Assembly: GCF_024707485.1 (NCBI RefSeq)
Contig: NZ_CP102602.1
Coordinates: forward strand, 992,001-1,056,000
Direction of reading: 5' to 3'
Source of the DNA: Thermococcus thermotolerans
GTDB taxonomy: Archaea > Methanobacteriota_B > Thermococci > Thermococcales > Thermococcaceae
Length of the DNA: 64,000 nt
Part shown: positions 26,311-34,754 of the stretch, piece after piece
Layout of the letters: each line of letters opens with the position of its first letter
Position numbering within the stretch: the first letter of the stretch is position 1
The notes under the pieces: model-generated
The model's database searches: none
What the model was told of the DNA's origin: nothing
The model's input: the letters and a program-made list of their open reading frames with translations, nothing else
Translations under genes and position numbers: made by a program

Positions 26311-27873
26311 TCAGGAAAAGAGGGCGGAAGCGTACTCAACGGCGGCCTTTATGTAGGCCCTGTAGTCCATCATCTGCGCCGCAGCGGGATCAACGTAGTG
26401 CTGGAGCAGGAGCGGTGCGGCGAGGCCCATCAGCACGACGGCCGCAGAGAGGAGAAGCAGCACAAAGGCCATGCTTGCGTGCTCACCCACCGTGATGTCC
26501 TCCCTCGGCTTTCCAAGCCATATCCTGTAAAGGACCCTCATGTAGGCCACCAGCGCTATCACCGAACTGAGCACGATGACCATCGCAAGCGCCAGGCTCC
26601 TTTCCATCATTGCATCGAACAGCAGAACCTTGCTGAAGAAGACGTTGAACGGGGGTATTCCTACGAGGCTTAGGGTAGCCACAGAGAGCCCAAAGGTAGC
26701 CACGGGCATCCTCCTTCCGAGGCCCGTTAAGTCCCCGATGTCCCTTGAGCCGGCTGCATGAATGAAGGCCCCGGCAGCGAGGAAGAGCAGGACCTTAGCA
26801 ATTGCGTGGTTGATCATGTGGAATATCGCCGCCTGCATGGCCAGCTGGGTTCCGGCACCAACGACCATTGCCAGGTAGCCCATGTGCATTATCGTTGAAT
26901 ACGCTATCATCTTCTTGACGTCCCTCTGGGCGTTCATCATGAGGGCCCCGAAAAGCGCCGAAACCGCACCGAGCGCCACTAGAACGGCCGCCACTCCGCC
27001 GACGACCCTCTCAAGGCCCGGCACAAGCTCACCGCCATAGACGGTGTACAGGAACCTCATGAGTGAGTATATGCCGACGTTAACCACGAGGCCCGACAGG
27101 ACAGCGGAGATGGGGCTTGGAGCTGCGGGGTGGGCCTCCGGAAGCCAGAAGTGGTTGGGGAAGATGGCGGCCTTAATGAGGAACGCCCACGTGGCAAGGG
27201 CCAGCACTATTCCGGAGGCAAGAACAACCTCTCCGACGGGGTTCCCGCTCACGGGGAAAGGAATATCATGGATCTTTGCGCTCAGGTCGGCAAAGTTGAC
27301 CGTCCCAAATGCTCCATAGAGGATTCCAAGGGCCAGGAAGTACATCGTCGTGCCGATGGCGCCTATGAAAGCGTACTTTAGTGCCGCATGAACCGCGTCC
27401 CGCCTGCCCCTGTAGAACGCGACCAGCGCGTAGGAGGCTATGCTGGTAACCTCTATCATGACAAAGAGGTTGAATGCGTCTCCCGTGAGTACAACCCCAA
27501 GCAGACCGGCCTCAAGGCCGAGGTAGAGCGTGTAGTACCACTCCAGCCCGCTTTCGCCCTCAAGGTACCTGTAGCTGTACACGGCTATGACGAACATCAG
27601 GAAGGCCGTTACCAGTGCCATCAGTGCCCCAAGCCTGTCCACCTCATATATTATGCCGATGGGGGCGACCCACTTGCCGAAGGTGTAAATCAAGGGGCTG
27701 TCTGAGGAGTACGCTCTCTGGAATAACGCGAACGAGCTTATCAGGGTGAGCCCCGTGCCCAGGAGGGCGTAGGCCTGGACGACCCTCCTGTTCCCCTTTA
27801 TCAGTATCGACGTCAGGGGGAGGGCAAAGGCAAAGAGCAGGGGTATGATTGGAGTCAGCCCTACCGCGTCCAT
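26311..27873 (-). CDS. mnhD: Na+/H+ antiporter subunit D (MnhD/MrpD)
   Basis: A 520-residue NuoL/M/N-superfamily protein with about 14 helices. The conserved VMIEVTSIASYALVAF glutamate segment, the lysine in WAFLIKAAIFPNHFWLPEAHPAAPSP and the later MIAYSTIMHMGY are proton-path features. It belongs to the Mnh block that exchanges Na+ and H+ to couple hydrogen production to a sodium gradient. It follows mnhE by 9 bp. Confidence 0.9.
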   Translation of the reverse strand: MDAVGLTPIIPLLFAFALPLTSILIKGNRRVVQAYALLGTGLTLISSFALFQRAYSSDSPLIYTFGKWVAPIGIIYEVDRLGALMALVTAFLMFVIAVYSYRYLEGESGLEWYYTLYLGLEAGLLGVVLTGDAFNLFVMIEVTSIASYALVAFYRGRRDAVHAALKYAFIGAIGTTMYFLALGILYGAFGTVNFADLSAKIHDIPFPVSGNPVGEVVLASGIVLALATWAFLIKAAIFPNHFWLPEAHPAAPSPISAVLSGLVVNVGIYSLMRFLYTVYGGELVPGLERVVGGVAAVLVALGAVSALFGALMMNAQRDVKKMIAYSTIMHMGYLAMVVGAGTQLAMQAAIFHMINHAIAKVLLFLAAGAFIHAAGSRDIGDLTGLGRRMPVATFGLSVATLSLVGIPPFNVFFSKVLLFDAMMERSLALAMVIVLSSVIALVAYMRVLYRIWLGKPREDITVGEHASMAFVLLLLSAAVVLMGLAAPLLLQHYVDPAAAQMMDYRAYIKAAVEYASALFS

Positions 27874-27882
27874 TCTACCACC

Positions 27883-28368
27883 TCACTCAAAGATTTTTCT
27901 CGCAAACTTCTCAAAGTCGGCTGAGATCTCTTTCCTTGCCTCCTCAGGATCCCTCGTGGTGACGTCTATCCAGTTAACGTAGACGTACCTCTCGTCCATG
28001 TCCACCACAACCGTTCCGGGGGTGTTGGTTATTGAGTTGGCCACGAGGGTTCTCGCGTAGTCCGTGCTGACGTCAATGGGAACCCTCACTATGCCGGGCC
28101 GGTAGTTCCCGGTCAGCGTGCGTATTATGACGTCAATGTGGCTCTTGGTCTCCGCCACCAGCATGTACCACAGGAAGTAAACGGCCATCCACAGCCACCT
28201 TATCGGGTTCAGGGCCTTTGAGTCGTCCCTGACGGTGTGGGGGCCCATCAAAAGGCCCACCACAACCGCAACTACCGCTCCAGTGGCCAGGTCGTAGGGA
28301 GTGAGGGAACCCGTGAACACGATGTAGGTGAGGAACGCCATGAGTGCCGTCGGGAGTACGCCCCTCAT
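27883..28368 (-). CDS. mnhE: Na+/H+ antiporter subunit E
   Basis: A 161-residue protein: three N-terminal hydrophobic helices, then a soluble domain with VANSITNTPGTVVVDMDERYVYVNWIDV, the MrpE signature. It overlaps mnhC by 4 nt. Compared with Mbh clusters the order E between C and D differs, but in the Mrp sense all members are present. Confidence 0.88.
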   Translation of the reverse strand: MRGVLPTALMAFLTYIVFTGSLTPYDLATGAVVAVVVGLLMGPHTVRDDSKALNPIRWLWMAVYFLWYMLVAETKSHIDVIIRTLTGNYRPGIVRVPIDVSTDYARTLVANSITNTPGTVVVDMDERYVYVNWIDVTTRDPEEARKEISADFEKFARKIFE

Positions 28369-28757
28369 TCACCACCACCCCTTCTCGCTATCTCCCTGAC
28401 GTCAAGGGTCCCGTACAGGCGGTACAGCTGCACCGTCAGGATCGCCAGGAGCATGTTGACGGCCATACCTATGACGACGGCCGTTATCACCAGGGCCTGC
28501 GGGAGCGGATCAACTGCCGAACTCAGGAACGCTCCCAGGGCGTCCCTCGATAGGGACGGCAGTATCGGGGGCGCTACTGGGTAGGTGAAACGGTAGCCGA
28601 TCAGGACAACCATGACGTTGACGGCATCGCCAAGAACCGTGAGGGCTATTATCTTCTTCAGAAGGTTCGGCCTGGCAATGACTCCGTAGAGCGCGACGCC
28701 CAGCGTCAGCAGGAGGACTGCCCACATGTATGCCCAGAGGAACTCCTGAACGCTCAT
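28365..28757 (-). CDS. mnhC: Na+/H+ antiporter subunit C (NuoK-like)
   Basis: A 130-residue protein with three helices and the MrpC/NuoK glutamate-containing pattern around LTVLGDAVNVMVVLIGYRF and PLPQALVITAVVIGMAVNML. It overlaps mnhB by 4 nt and mnhE by 4 nt. Confidence 0.9.
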   Translation of the reverse strand: MSVQEFLWAYMWAVLLLTLGVALYGVIARPNLLKKIIALTVLGDAVNVMVVLIGYRFTYPVAPPILPSLSRDALGAFLSSAVDPLPQALVITAVVIGMAVNMLLAILTVQLYRLYGTLDVREIARRGGGE

Positions 28758-29527
28758 TCGTCCACCCCCAGGATCTTCTTGAACTTCTCTTCGGGAATGG
28801 CCAGCAGGAGGAAGACCGCGGTAAATCCGGCACCCACGGCGAGGAACTCGAACAGGTTATAGTAAATCAGCGAGCCGCCGAGGGGCTGGCCTCCAAACTC
28901 GGCCGGAAAAACCGGCTGGTTCTGCATTACGTATCCGCCGTAGAGGAGCGGGATCACCGCAACCAGGGCTATTCCCAGGAGGCCGACTGAACGGAGTATA
29001 AGTGCCCTCGTCTTGTCGAACCCGCTCTTTTCAAGGGCGTACTTTGAATAGGCGGCTATTATCAGGAGCGGGGCAACCGCGAGGGCTGAACCGCCCTGGA
29101 ACCCGCCTCCGGGGGTCAGGTGGCCATGGAGCGCTATGGACGCCGAGACCGCGAGGATCATCACAACTATGACCCTCGTCACGTCCCTGACTATGGAGGT
29201 CATTTCGGCCGGAGGCCTTTCGGGCCTCTTGACTTCCTCCTCCTGCTCCTTCGTGAGCCTGAAGACGGTCAGGCTGCCTATTATCGCGAGGAAGAACACC
29301 GCCGTCTCGAAGAGCGTGTCAACGCCACGGTAGTCCCAGAGAATCGAAGTCACCACCTCCGGGCTCTTCGCAGAGTAGTCCCCAAAGTAGCTGTTGCCGA
29401 GGTAGAACTCCCCCAGGGATCTGAGCCCGGAACCCGTTCCAAGGAGCCCCGCGGAGAGGACGGCGTAGGTCATGAGGGCCGCAAAGGAGAGGATAGCGAC
29501 TGCCGTGAGGATCGACCTGCCGGCCAT
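28754..29527 (-). CDS. mnhB: Antiporter subunit B fused to MrpA C-terminal (MbhE-like) segment
   Basis: A 257-residue protein. Residues 1-100 resemble the MrpA C-terminal/MbhE piece (DYRGVDTLFETAVFFLAIIGSL), and residues 110-250 are MrpB with ALHGHLTPGGGFQGGSALA. Separate proteins in Mbh, these two pieces are joined here. It lies one base before the small DUF4040 gene stop in the antiporter block. Confidence 0.85.
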   Translation of the reverse strand: MAGRSILTAVAILSFAALMTYAVLSAGLLGTGSGLRSLGEFYLGNSYFGDYSAKSPEVVTSILWDYRGVDTLFETAVFFLAIIGSLTVFRLTKEQEEEVKRPERPPAEMTSIVRDVTRVIVVMILAVSASIALHGHLTPGGGFQGGSALAVAPLLIIAAYSKYALEKSGFDKTRALILRSVGLLGIALVAVIPLLYGGYVMQNQPVFPAEFGGQPLGGSLIYYNLFEFLAVGAGFTAVFLLLAIPEEKFKKILGVDE

Positions 29528-29782
29528 TCACACCACCTCGTACCTCTCGGTCTTGCTGATGGCGAAAACCAGGAGGGCGGAGTATATGCCGACCGCTATG
29601 GCAACGTAGGCCAGCACTATGTCCGGGGCCATCAGGATGTAGAAGGCTATGGCGTAAGCTATCGCCTGAACCGACGAGAACCCCACCGCCTTCAGCAGGT
29701 CCCTCTCAGTCACCGCAAGGTAGCTGGCAACGAAGCCGAGCATCAGTGCAAGCACCAGGATAACGAGGTGGAGCTCAACCAT
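29528..29782 (-). CDS. DUF4040 antiporter subunit (MrpA C-terminal piece, MbhD-like)
   Basis: An 84-residue protein with three hydrophobic helices; FSSVQAIAYAIAFYILMAPDIVLAY is the DUF4040 pattern. ATG at 29782 overlaps the mnhG stop by 8 nt and follows GGAGGGGG. Longer in-frame upstream codons lie inside mnhG and give Trp/Pro-rich non-family sequence, so they are rejected. Confidence 0.82.
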   Translation of the reverse strand: MVELHLVILVLALMLGFVASYLAVTERDLLKAVGFSSVQAIAYAIAFYILMAPDIVLAYVAIAVGIYSALLVFAISKTERYEVV

Positions 29783-30131
29783 CCCCCTCCACCCCCGCCA
29801 GGTGATCCACTTCCGGCTCCCAATCCACGAGTCCGGCCTTATGGGCGGCGTAGGCCAGCGCATGGCTTCCCGCGGGAGAAACAATGAGAACCACTATCCC
29901 CGTAACGAAGCTTGCACCGGCTATTGCGTACCTGTGGGGAAGGAAGTCCGCCCCGAGCGCCAGAAGGGCGACTCCAAAGAGGGGCACCGCCGCACCGCCG
30001 ATTATCCCCACGGTCGCGGCGTGCAGTCTAACGTAGAAGTTGGGGAACCTCAGCAGTCCCAGCGCCCCAAAGAAGTCACACAGTGCGCCTATGACTATTA
30101 AAAGGGCGCCAATATAGAACAGCAGGCTCAC
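29775..30131 (-). CDS. mnhG: Na+/H+ antiporter subunit G
   Basis: A 118-residue protein with three helices and the MrpG pattern LLRFPNFYVRLHAATVGIIGGA. The C-terminal 25 residues are polar. It overlaps mnhF by 4 nt and the DUF4040 gene by 8 nt. Confidence 0.9.
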   Translation of the reverse strand: MSLLFYIGALLIVIGALCDFFGALGLLRFPNFYVRLHAATVGIIGGAAVPLFGVALLALGADFLPHRYAIAGASFVTGIVVLIVSPAGSHALAYAAHKAGLVDWEPEVDHLAGVEGDG

Positions 30132-30412
30132 GCTCCCACCTCCCCTTCGGCTATGTGCTTGGCGACGTATATGTCCAGCAGGTAGCCCCAGAGTGCGAGA
30201 ACCATCGCCCCGCTGACGAGGTAAACGCTCCTGAAGTAAACCGCGAGGATGGCCATGAAAGCGGCAACGTCGAAGGAAAGGCAGTCAACGGCGAGGATTA
30301 TGTCGGCTATGGTCGGGCCTTTGAATGCCCTGACTGCGTAAAGGACGAAGGCCAGGAGGTATATGGGCATGACAAACTTCATGAGCAGCATGAACTGGGA
30401 TTCGAGGCCCAT
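30128..30412 (-). CDS. mnhF: Na+/H+ antiporter subunit F
   Basis: A 94-residue protein with three helices; RAFKGPTIADIILAVDCLS is the MrpF signature (GPT and DR-like VD). ATG at 30412 has GGAGGTGA 5 nt upstream, so it is preferred over the GTG 9 nt further upstream. It begins the antiporter block directly after the small unknown subunit. Confidence 0.9.
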   Translation of the reverse strand: MGLESQFMLLMKFVMPIYLLAFVLYAVRAFKGPTIADIILAVDCLSFDVAAFMAILAVYFRSVYLVSGAMVLALWGYLLDIYVAKHIAEGEVGA

Positions 30413-30417
30413 ACGAA

Positions 30418-30723
30418 TCACCTCCTAACTATTTTCAGCTTGGCATCGGGTTCAAGGGCCTGGGCGACCTTCAGCAGCAGTTCTCTGTCGGCGTCTGGAA
30501 TCTTCCCCATGGGGATCAGCACGAAGTCGCTCAGGGACAGGTCTATCTCATTTCCCCTTGCACCCAGGCTCTCCTTTATCACGTCAACCGTCGCTTCCTT
30601 CAGCGTTCCCAGTTCTTCCAGCACCGCCATGTCGCCGGCAAAGTGCGCCATCGCCTTCGAGACGTAAGGTGGATTAACGTACACCAGCTTTAACAAGTGC
30701 CAGGTGCCTCTTTTCGTAGGCAT
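30418..30723 (-). CDS. Small conserved-looking subunit between hydrogenase and antiporter blocks
   Basis: A 101-residue soluble protein of mixed alpha/beta sequence, no cysteines and no membrane segment. I do not recognise the family. ATG at 30723 lies 50 bp inside the small-subunit gene and has GGAGG 7 nt upstream, so it is accepted; a GTG at 30684 is an alternative. It occupies the junction between the hydrogenase and Mnh modules, where it could be a linker or assembly factor, which is only inference. Confidence 0.65.
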   Translation of the reverse strand: MPTKRGTWHLLKLVYVNPPYVSKAMAHFAGDMAVLEELGTLKEATVDVIKESLGARGNEIDLSLSDFVLIPMGKIPDADRELLLKVAQALEPDAKLKIVRR

Positions 30724-31474
30724 CCTTCAACCTCCAGTACTCGTTTTCGAGGAACCTTATCGCGAACTTCACACGGGAGTCCTTCTCCCTCAGGAAGTAG
30801 CCGATGACCAGCTCGTGGAGCCTCTCCCTCGGGTTCTCGCTCTCCTGGGCCTTCTCCACGAGGGCCATGAAGTCCTCGAGAACCTTCTCCCTGTCAAAGT
30901 ATCCCACGACGCGCCTCAGGGATTCTCTGAGCGTCAGGTAAATCCTCTCCTCAATCGGCCTGTCGGGCAGGACGAACTCAATCTCGTCTGCATAGTAGTA
31001 CTCGCCCTTCATCTTCTTCTCCTTCAGGCCGAGAAGCTGGGCCAGTCCATAGAGTATCTCCTCCGGACTCGGTGGGCATCCTGGTATGTACATGTCGGGC
31101 TTTTTCCCGTACTCCGCCAAAAGAACCTCTATTCCACCAGTCCTGAGCCTGTCGCTTCCCCTCTCCGGGTTCGGGTTGTAGATTGGGTAACCATTGTAGA
31201 ATATACCGCCGCTGGACGCGCAGGTGCCTATGGCAACAACTATCCTAGGCTTCGGCGGCATCGCCTCGTAAGCGGCCTTGACAGCGTAGTAAGTCTGCCT
31301 CGTGAGTGGGCCTGAAACGAGGAGGGCATCGGCATGTCTTGGACTCGGCACGAGCTTTATTCCGAGCCTCTCGGCGTCGTAGTAGGGCGTGAGCACGTCG
31401 AGTATCTCTATGTCGCAGCCGTTGCAGCTCCCACTGTCAACGTGGAAGACCCAAACGGACTTCAACCCGCTCAT
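30674..31474 (-). CDS. [NiFe] hydrogenase small subunit (NuoB/HycG/MbhJ type)
   Basis: A 266-residue protein carrying the proximal [4Fe-4S] ligands: Cys17 and Cys20 in GSCNGCD, a third in AIGTCASSGG and a fourth in IPGCPPSPEE. The C-terminal 100 residues are a charged helical extension. It passes electrons from the ferredoxin subunit to the [NiFe] site. Overlaps the ferredoxin gene by 4 nt. Confidence 0.93.
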   Translation of the reverse strand: MSGLKSVWVFHVDSGSCNGCDIEILDVLTPYYDAERLGIKLVPSPRHADALLVSGPLTRQTYYAVKAAYEAMPPKPRIVVAIGTCASSGGIFYNGYPIYNPNPERGSDRLRTGGIEVLLAEYGKKPDMYIPGCPPSPEEILYGLAQLLGLKEKKMKGEYYYADEIEFVLPDRPIEERIYLTLRESLRRVVGYFDREKVLEDFMALVEKAQESENPRERLHELVIGYFLREKDSRVKFAIRFLENEYWRLKDAYEKRHLALVKAGVR

Positions 31475-32088
31475 CTCCTCTCACCCATCACCTTTGAGCC
31501 TCTCGGATATAGGGAAAGGAGAAGGCTATCCGCATAGGGCCCTTGAACCGCTAGGGTCTTGGCGCTCTCCTCCATCCTGCACTCCCTGCAGAGAAAAGCC
31601 CTCTCGGCTATGCCGTGCTGGTCAATGACTTCCTTCGGAAGAATCTGGAACATCTTCTCTATCTGCCTCTCGGTGAACTCCTCGTACCGCCCACAGCGCG
31701 GGCATCTGTAGAGCTTGTGGTCAACGACCTCGATGAGGTCTTCCTTGTTCGGCGTCGCTATCTCGAACCTCGTTGTGCCCTGCATCGCACCGGTTGGACA
31801 GACCTCGACGCAGCGGTGGCACCTTATGCAGCGCGCGGCGTTGAAGACGATTCTCTTCCTCCCGTTCTCGAAGTCCCACTCTATCGTGAGCGCGTCTGGT
31901 GGACAGGCCCTAACACAGGCGCCACAGCCAATGCAGAGGTTGGGGTCTATGTGAGGTATGCCCCTATATTCCGGCGGCTTCTCAATCTCAATGAAGGGAT
32001 AGGGGGTGGTAACAGGAGCTTTCTTAACCTCCTCCTCAGGCCGTCTCCAGAACTTGAGCCTGTCGGTGAATGAAATCGCCTGGGCCAT
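31471..32088 (-). CDS. Ferredoxin subunit of the membrane hydrogenase (NuoI/HycF type)
   Basis: A 205-residue protein with two [4Fe-4S] motifs, CIGCGACVRACP (about 52-63) and CIRCHRCVEVCP (about 87-98), plus two later CxxC pairs (CPRCG and CRECR) that could bind zinc or iron. It links the electron-input module to the hydrogenase small subunit. Overlaps the large-subunit stop by one base (TGATG). Confidence 0.92.
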   Translation of the reverse strand: MAQAISFTDRLKFWRRPEEEVKKAPVTTPYPFIEIEKPPEYRGIPHIDPNLCIGCGACVRACPPDALTIEWDFENGRKRIVFNAARCIRCHRCVEVCPTGAMQGTTRFEIATPNKEDLIEVVDHKLYRCPRCGRYEEFTERQIEKMFQILPKEVIDQHGIAERAFLCRECRMEESAKTLAVQGPYADSLLLSLYPRGSKVMGERR

Positions 32089-33839
32089 CAGGCCACCCCC
32101 TTGCCCTTCTGTATTGAGAGCATGTTGAACTGCTGCTCGTTCAGAGTCTGGGCCTTTCCGGTCTCAACGTCCACTATCTGGACCCTCTCCGTACAGGAGT
32201 AGCACGGATCTATGCTCGCTATGATGAGCGGAGCATCGGCGACGCTGTAGCCCTTGAGCATCTCCGGAACAGCCGGAAGGTTGTTGTAAGTCGGCGCCCT
32301 GACCTTCCAGCGGTAGACCTTGTTCTTTCTGTCGGTCATGACGTAGTGGACGACCTCACCCCTTGGAGCCTCGCTGTAGCCAAGGGCCTCTTCATACTCC
32401 GGAAGCTCCCCTATCGGCACGAAGACGTCTCCTCCGGGCATTTGGTCGATGGCCTGCTCGATTATCCATATGCTCTCGAACACCTCGTCCATCCTGATGA
32501 GGAACCTTGCCAAGACGTCGCCCTCCTTGTAAACCGGCACCTTGAAGTCCAGATCCTTGTAGGCCGCGAAGGGCTGGTCTCTCCTGACGTCAATGTTCCT
32601 TCCGCTGGCCCTGCCGTTCGGACCGAGAACAGAGTATGCCTTGGCAACTTTGTACGGCAGAATTCCAACGCCCTCTGCCCTCTTGACGAAGGTTGCCGTA
32701 CCGGTCGCTATCTCGATGAACTCTTCGACCTGCTTCCTGAGCTCCCTGATCTTCTCCATTATCATCTCCTTGCGGTAGTCGAGGAAGTCCCTCCTAACTC
32801 CCCCAACGATGTTGATTCCGTAGGTCTTCCTGTTCCCGGTAAGCCTCTCTGCGAGCCACATGACGGGCTCCCTTATGCGCCAGGCGTGCATGAAGCCAGT
32901 GTCAAAGCCGGTAAGGTGGGCGGCAACTCCCGCCCAGAGCAGGTGGGAGTGGAGCCTCTCTATCTCAAGCATTATTGTCCTTATGTACATGGCCCTCTCA
33001 GGGATTTCAACGCCCGCTATGTTTTCAACAGCCTGAGCGTAGCTCGTTGAGTGCTGGAAGCCACAGATTCCGCAGATCCTCTCGGCTATGAAGAGCACCT
33101 GGTTGTAGGTCAGCCTTCCTTCCCCTATCTTCTCGATTCCCCTGTGGGAGTAGAAGCCGCGGTAGTCAACGTCAACCACCGTCTCTCCCTTGACGAATAT
33201 CCTGAAGTGGGCCGGCTCGTCGAGCGCCAGGTGGTACGGACCAATCGGAACCGTCATCGTGTCGGGCGGCCCGGGCTTGTAGTAGCACTTTGGCGTGTCC
33301 ATCGGCGAGGCCTTGTAGTCATGATCCTTCCTGAGAGGGTAGACCCCTTCCGGCCAGTCCTCCGGCAGGACGAGTCTCCTCAGGTCGGGGTGGCCCTTGG
33401 GATTGAAGCCGAGCAGGTCGTAGACTTCCCTCTCCGCCCACATGGCGGCCGGAAGCTCCGAGGCTATGGATGGGAACTCGGGGTTGTCCTCGTCGAGGTA
33501 GGCCTTGAGAACGACCCAGTAGTTCCTGGTGCCATCCCCCGGAACCACCTGGACGTTTATCACCGGAGCGTAGACGAACTTCCCCGCTATGCTCCTCTCG
33601 TCCGTCCCTATGCCCATTGAAAAGTGGGTCTCTGGAATTTCCCTGTTGTTGTGCCAGTAGTCAACCATTGCCGGAAGGGCGTCCCTGTTAACAACGAACA
33701 TGTACTGGTTTCTCACCAGCCTCCGGCACTCCAGGATATCCTTCCCGAACCTCTCAACAAACTCCCTCAGGTGAACGTCCTCAAGGACTTCTACAGCGTC
33801 GGCACTCCTGCATCCACCACTGCAGACTGCACACTCCAT
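32088..33839 (-). CDS. [NiFe] hydrogenase large subunit with NuoC-like N-terminus (HycE type)
   Basis: A 583-residue fusion: residues 1-170 are NuoC-like (REVYDLLGFNPKGHPDLRRLVLPEDWPEGVYPLRKD), the rest the catalytic large subunit. Nickel ligands are RICGICG (L1) and DPCYSCTER (L2), so it is catalytic and not a Nuo relic. A 30-residue tail after DPCYSCTER is the expected substrate of HycI. The extreme N-terminus holds an extra CAVCSGGC motif. ATG at 33839 follows GGGGTGGTGAA; GTG codons 6-9 nt upstream are rejected. Confidence 0.93.
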   Translation of the reverse strand: MECAVCSGGCRSADAVEVLEDVHLREFVERFGKDILECRRLVRNQYMFVVNRDALPAMVDYWHNNREIPETHFSMGIGTDERSIAGKFVYAPVINVQVVPGDGTRNYWVVLKAYLDEDNPEFPSIASELPAAMWAEREVYDLLGFNPKGHPDLRRLVLPEDWPEGVYPLRKDHDYKASPMDTPKCYYKPGPPDTMTVPIGPYHLALDEPAHFRIFVKGETVVDVDYRGFYSHRGIEKIGEGRLTYNQVLFIAERICGICGFQHSTSYAQAVENIAGVEIPERAMYIRTIMLEIERLHSHLLWAGVAAHLTGFDTGFMHAWRIREPVMWLAERLTGNRKTYGINIVGGVRRDFLDYRKEMIMEKIRELRKQVEEFIEIATGTATFVKRAEGVGILPYKVAKAYSVLGPNGRASGRNIDVRRDQPFAAYKDLDFKVPVYKEGDVLARFLIRMDEVFESIWIIEQAIDQMPGGDVFVPIGELPEYEEALGYSEAPRGEVVHYVMTDRKNKVYRWKVRAPTYNNLPAVPEMLKGYSVADAPLIIASIDPCYSCTERVQIVDVETGKAQTLNEQQFNMLSIQKGKGVA

Positions 33840-33841
33840 TT

Positions 33842-34744
33842 TCACCACCCCACCAGAGCTATGAACAGGACACCAACGGCCACCGCGAAAACCTTCTTGT
33901 TCAGGGAAACCGCCTGGTCTATCCTGAGCCGTGCGTTCGCGGCCTCAACCGCGACCGCCGCTATGTAGAGTATGGACAGCACAGCAACTTGAACGAGCAC
34001 CAGAGCCATCCCTCCCGAGATTCCGGCGGCACGGGCGGCCGGCACGGCGATGAGTGTGGCGAGGAGCCACAGAAGCACGACCCTCTTTATGAGCAGTGCG
34101 TACCTGAAAACACCGAGGAGCCTGCCGCTGTACTCGGTGAACGGGCCCCCGATTACCTCCGTCTCGGCCTCTGCGATATCGAAGGGGACAAACCCTCCCT
34201 CGGCGTAGGCGGCGTAGGCGAGTAGGATGTAGGCGAGGAGCACCGAGGGAGAGGGGCTGACACCGGAGGCCAGCTCCGCGATGTTGAGGGTTCCCGCCTT
34301 GAAGGCCAGGACGCCAAGGACAACAGCAAGGAGGGGCTCTATCGAGAGCACCATCATTACTTCCCTGTGCCCACCTATGTGGGAGAACGCGTTCTGAACC
34401 GAAAATGCGGCGAGTACGGTAACCACACTGACCATGGCCACGACATAGAAGAACACTATCAGGCCCTTTCCGAACTCCAGCACGGGTTCGCTTCCAAAGG
34501 GCAGCATAAGCCCCCCAGCGAGGGCAGCTGCGAAGGCCAGGTAGGGGGCCAGCCGGAACATGGGATTCTCCGTCGGAACCACGGATGGGAGCCTGAAGAG
34601 CTTTTCGAGGTCGTAGAACGTCTGGAGCAGGGGCGGCCCCCTGCGGTACTGTATCCTTGCCTTTACCCTCCTCCCGATTCCATCAAGGAGGGGAGGGAGG
34701 ACGAGGAGCACGAGGAAGGCAGAGACAACACTCACCGCGTTCAT
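33842..34744 (-). CDS. NuoH/HycD/MbhM-like membrane subunit
   Basis: A 300-residue protein with about eight helices and the NuoH-type loops RIQYRRGPPLLQTFYDLEKLF and VPFDIAEAETEVIGGPFTEYSG, which contact the quinone-site-like region and couple electron transfer to ion movement. ATG at 34744 follows GAGGTGGTG. It ends three bases before the large-subunit ATG. Confidence 0.92.
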   Translation of the reverse strand: MNAVSVVSAFLVLLVLPPLLDGIGRRVKARIQYRRGPPLLQTFYDLEKLFRLPSVVPTENPMFRLAPYLAFAAALAGGLMLPFGSEPVLEFGKGLIVFFYVVAMVSVVTVLAAFSVQNAFSHIGGHREVMMVLSIEPLLAVVLGVLAFKAGTLNIAELASGVSPSPSVLLAYILLAYAAYAEGGFVPFDIAEAETEVIGGPFTEYSGRLLGVFRYALLIKRVVLLWLLATLIAVPAARAAGISGGMALVLVQVAVLSILYIAAVAVEAANARLRIDQAVSLNKKVFAVAVGVLFIALVGW

Positions 34745-34754
34745 CTTCACCACC

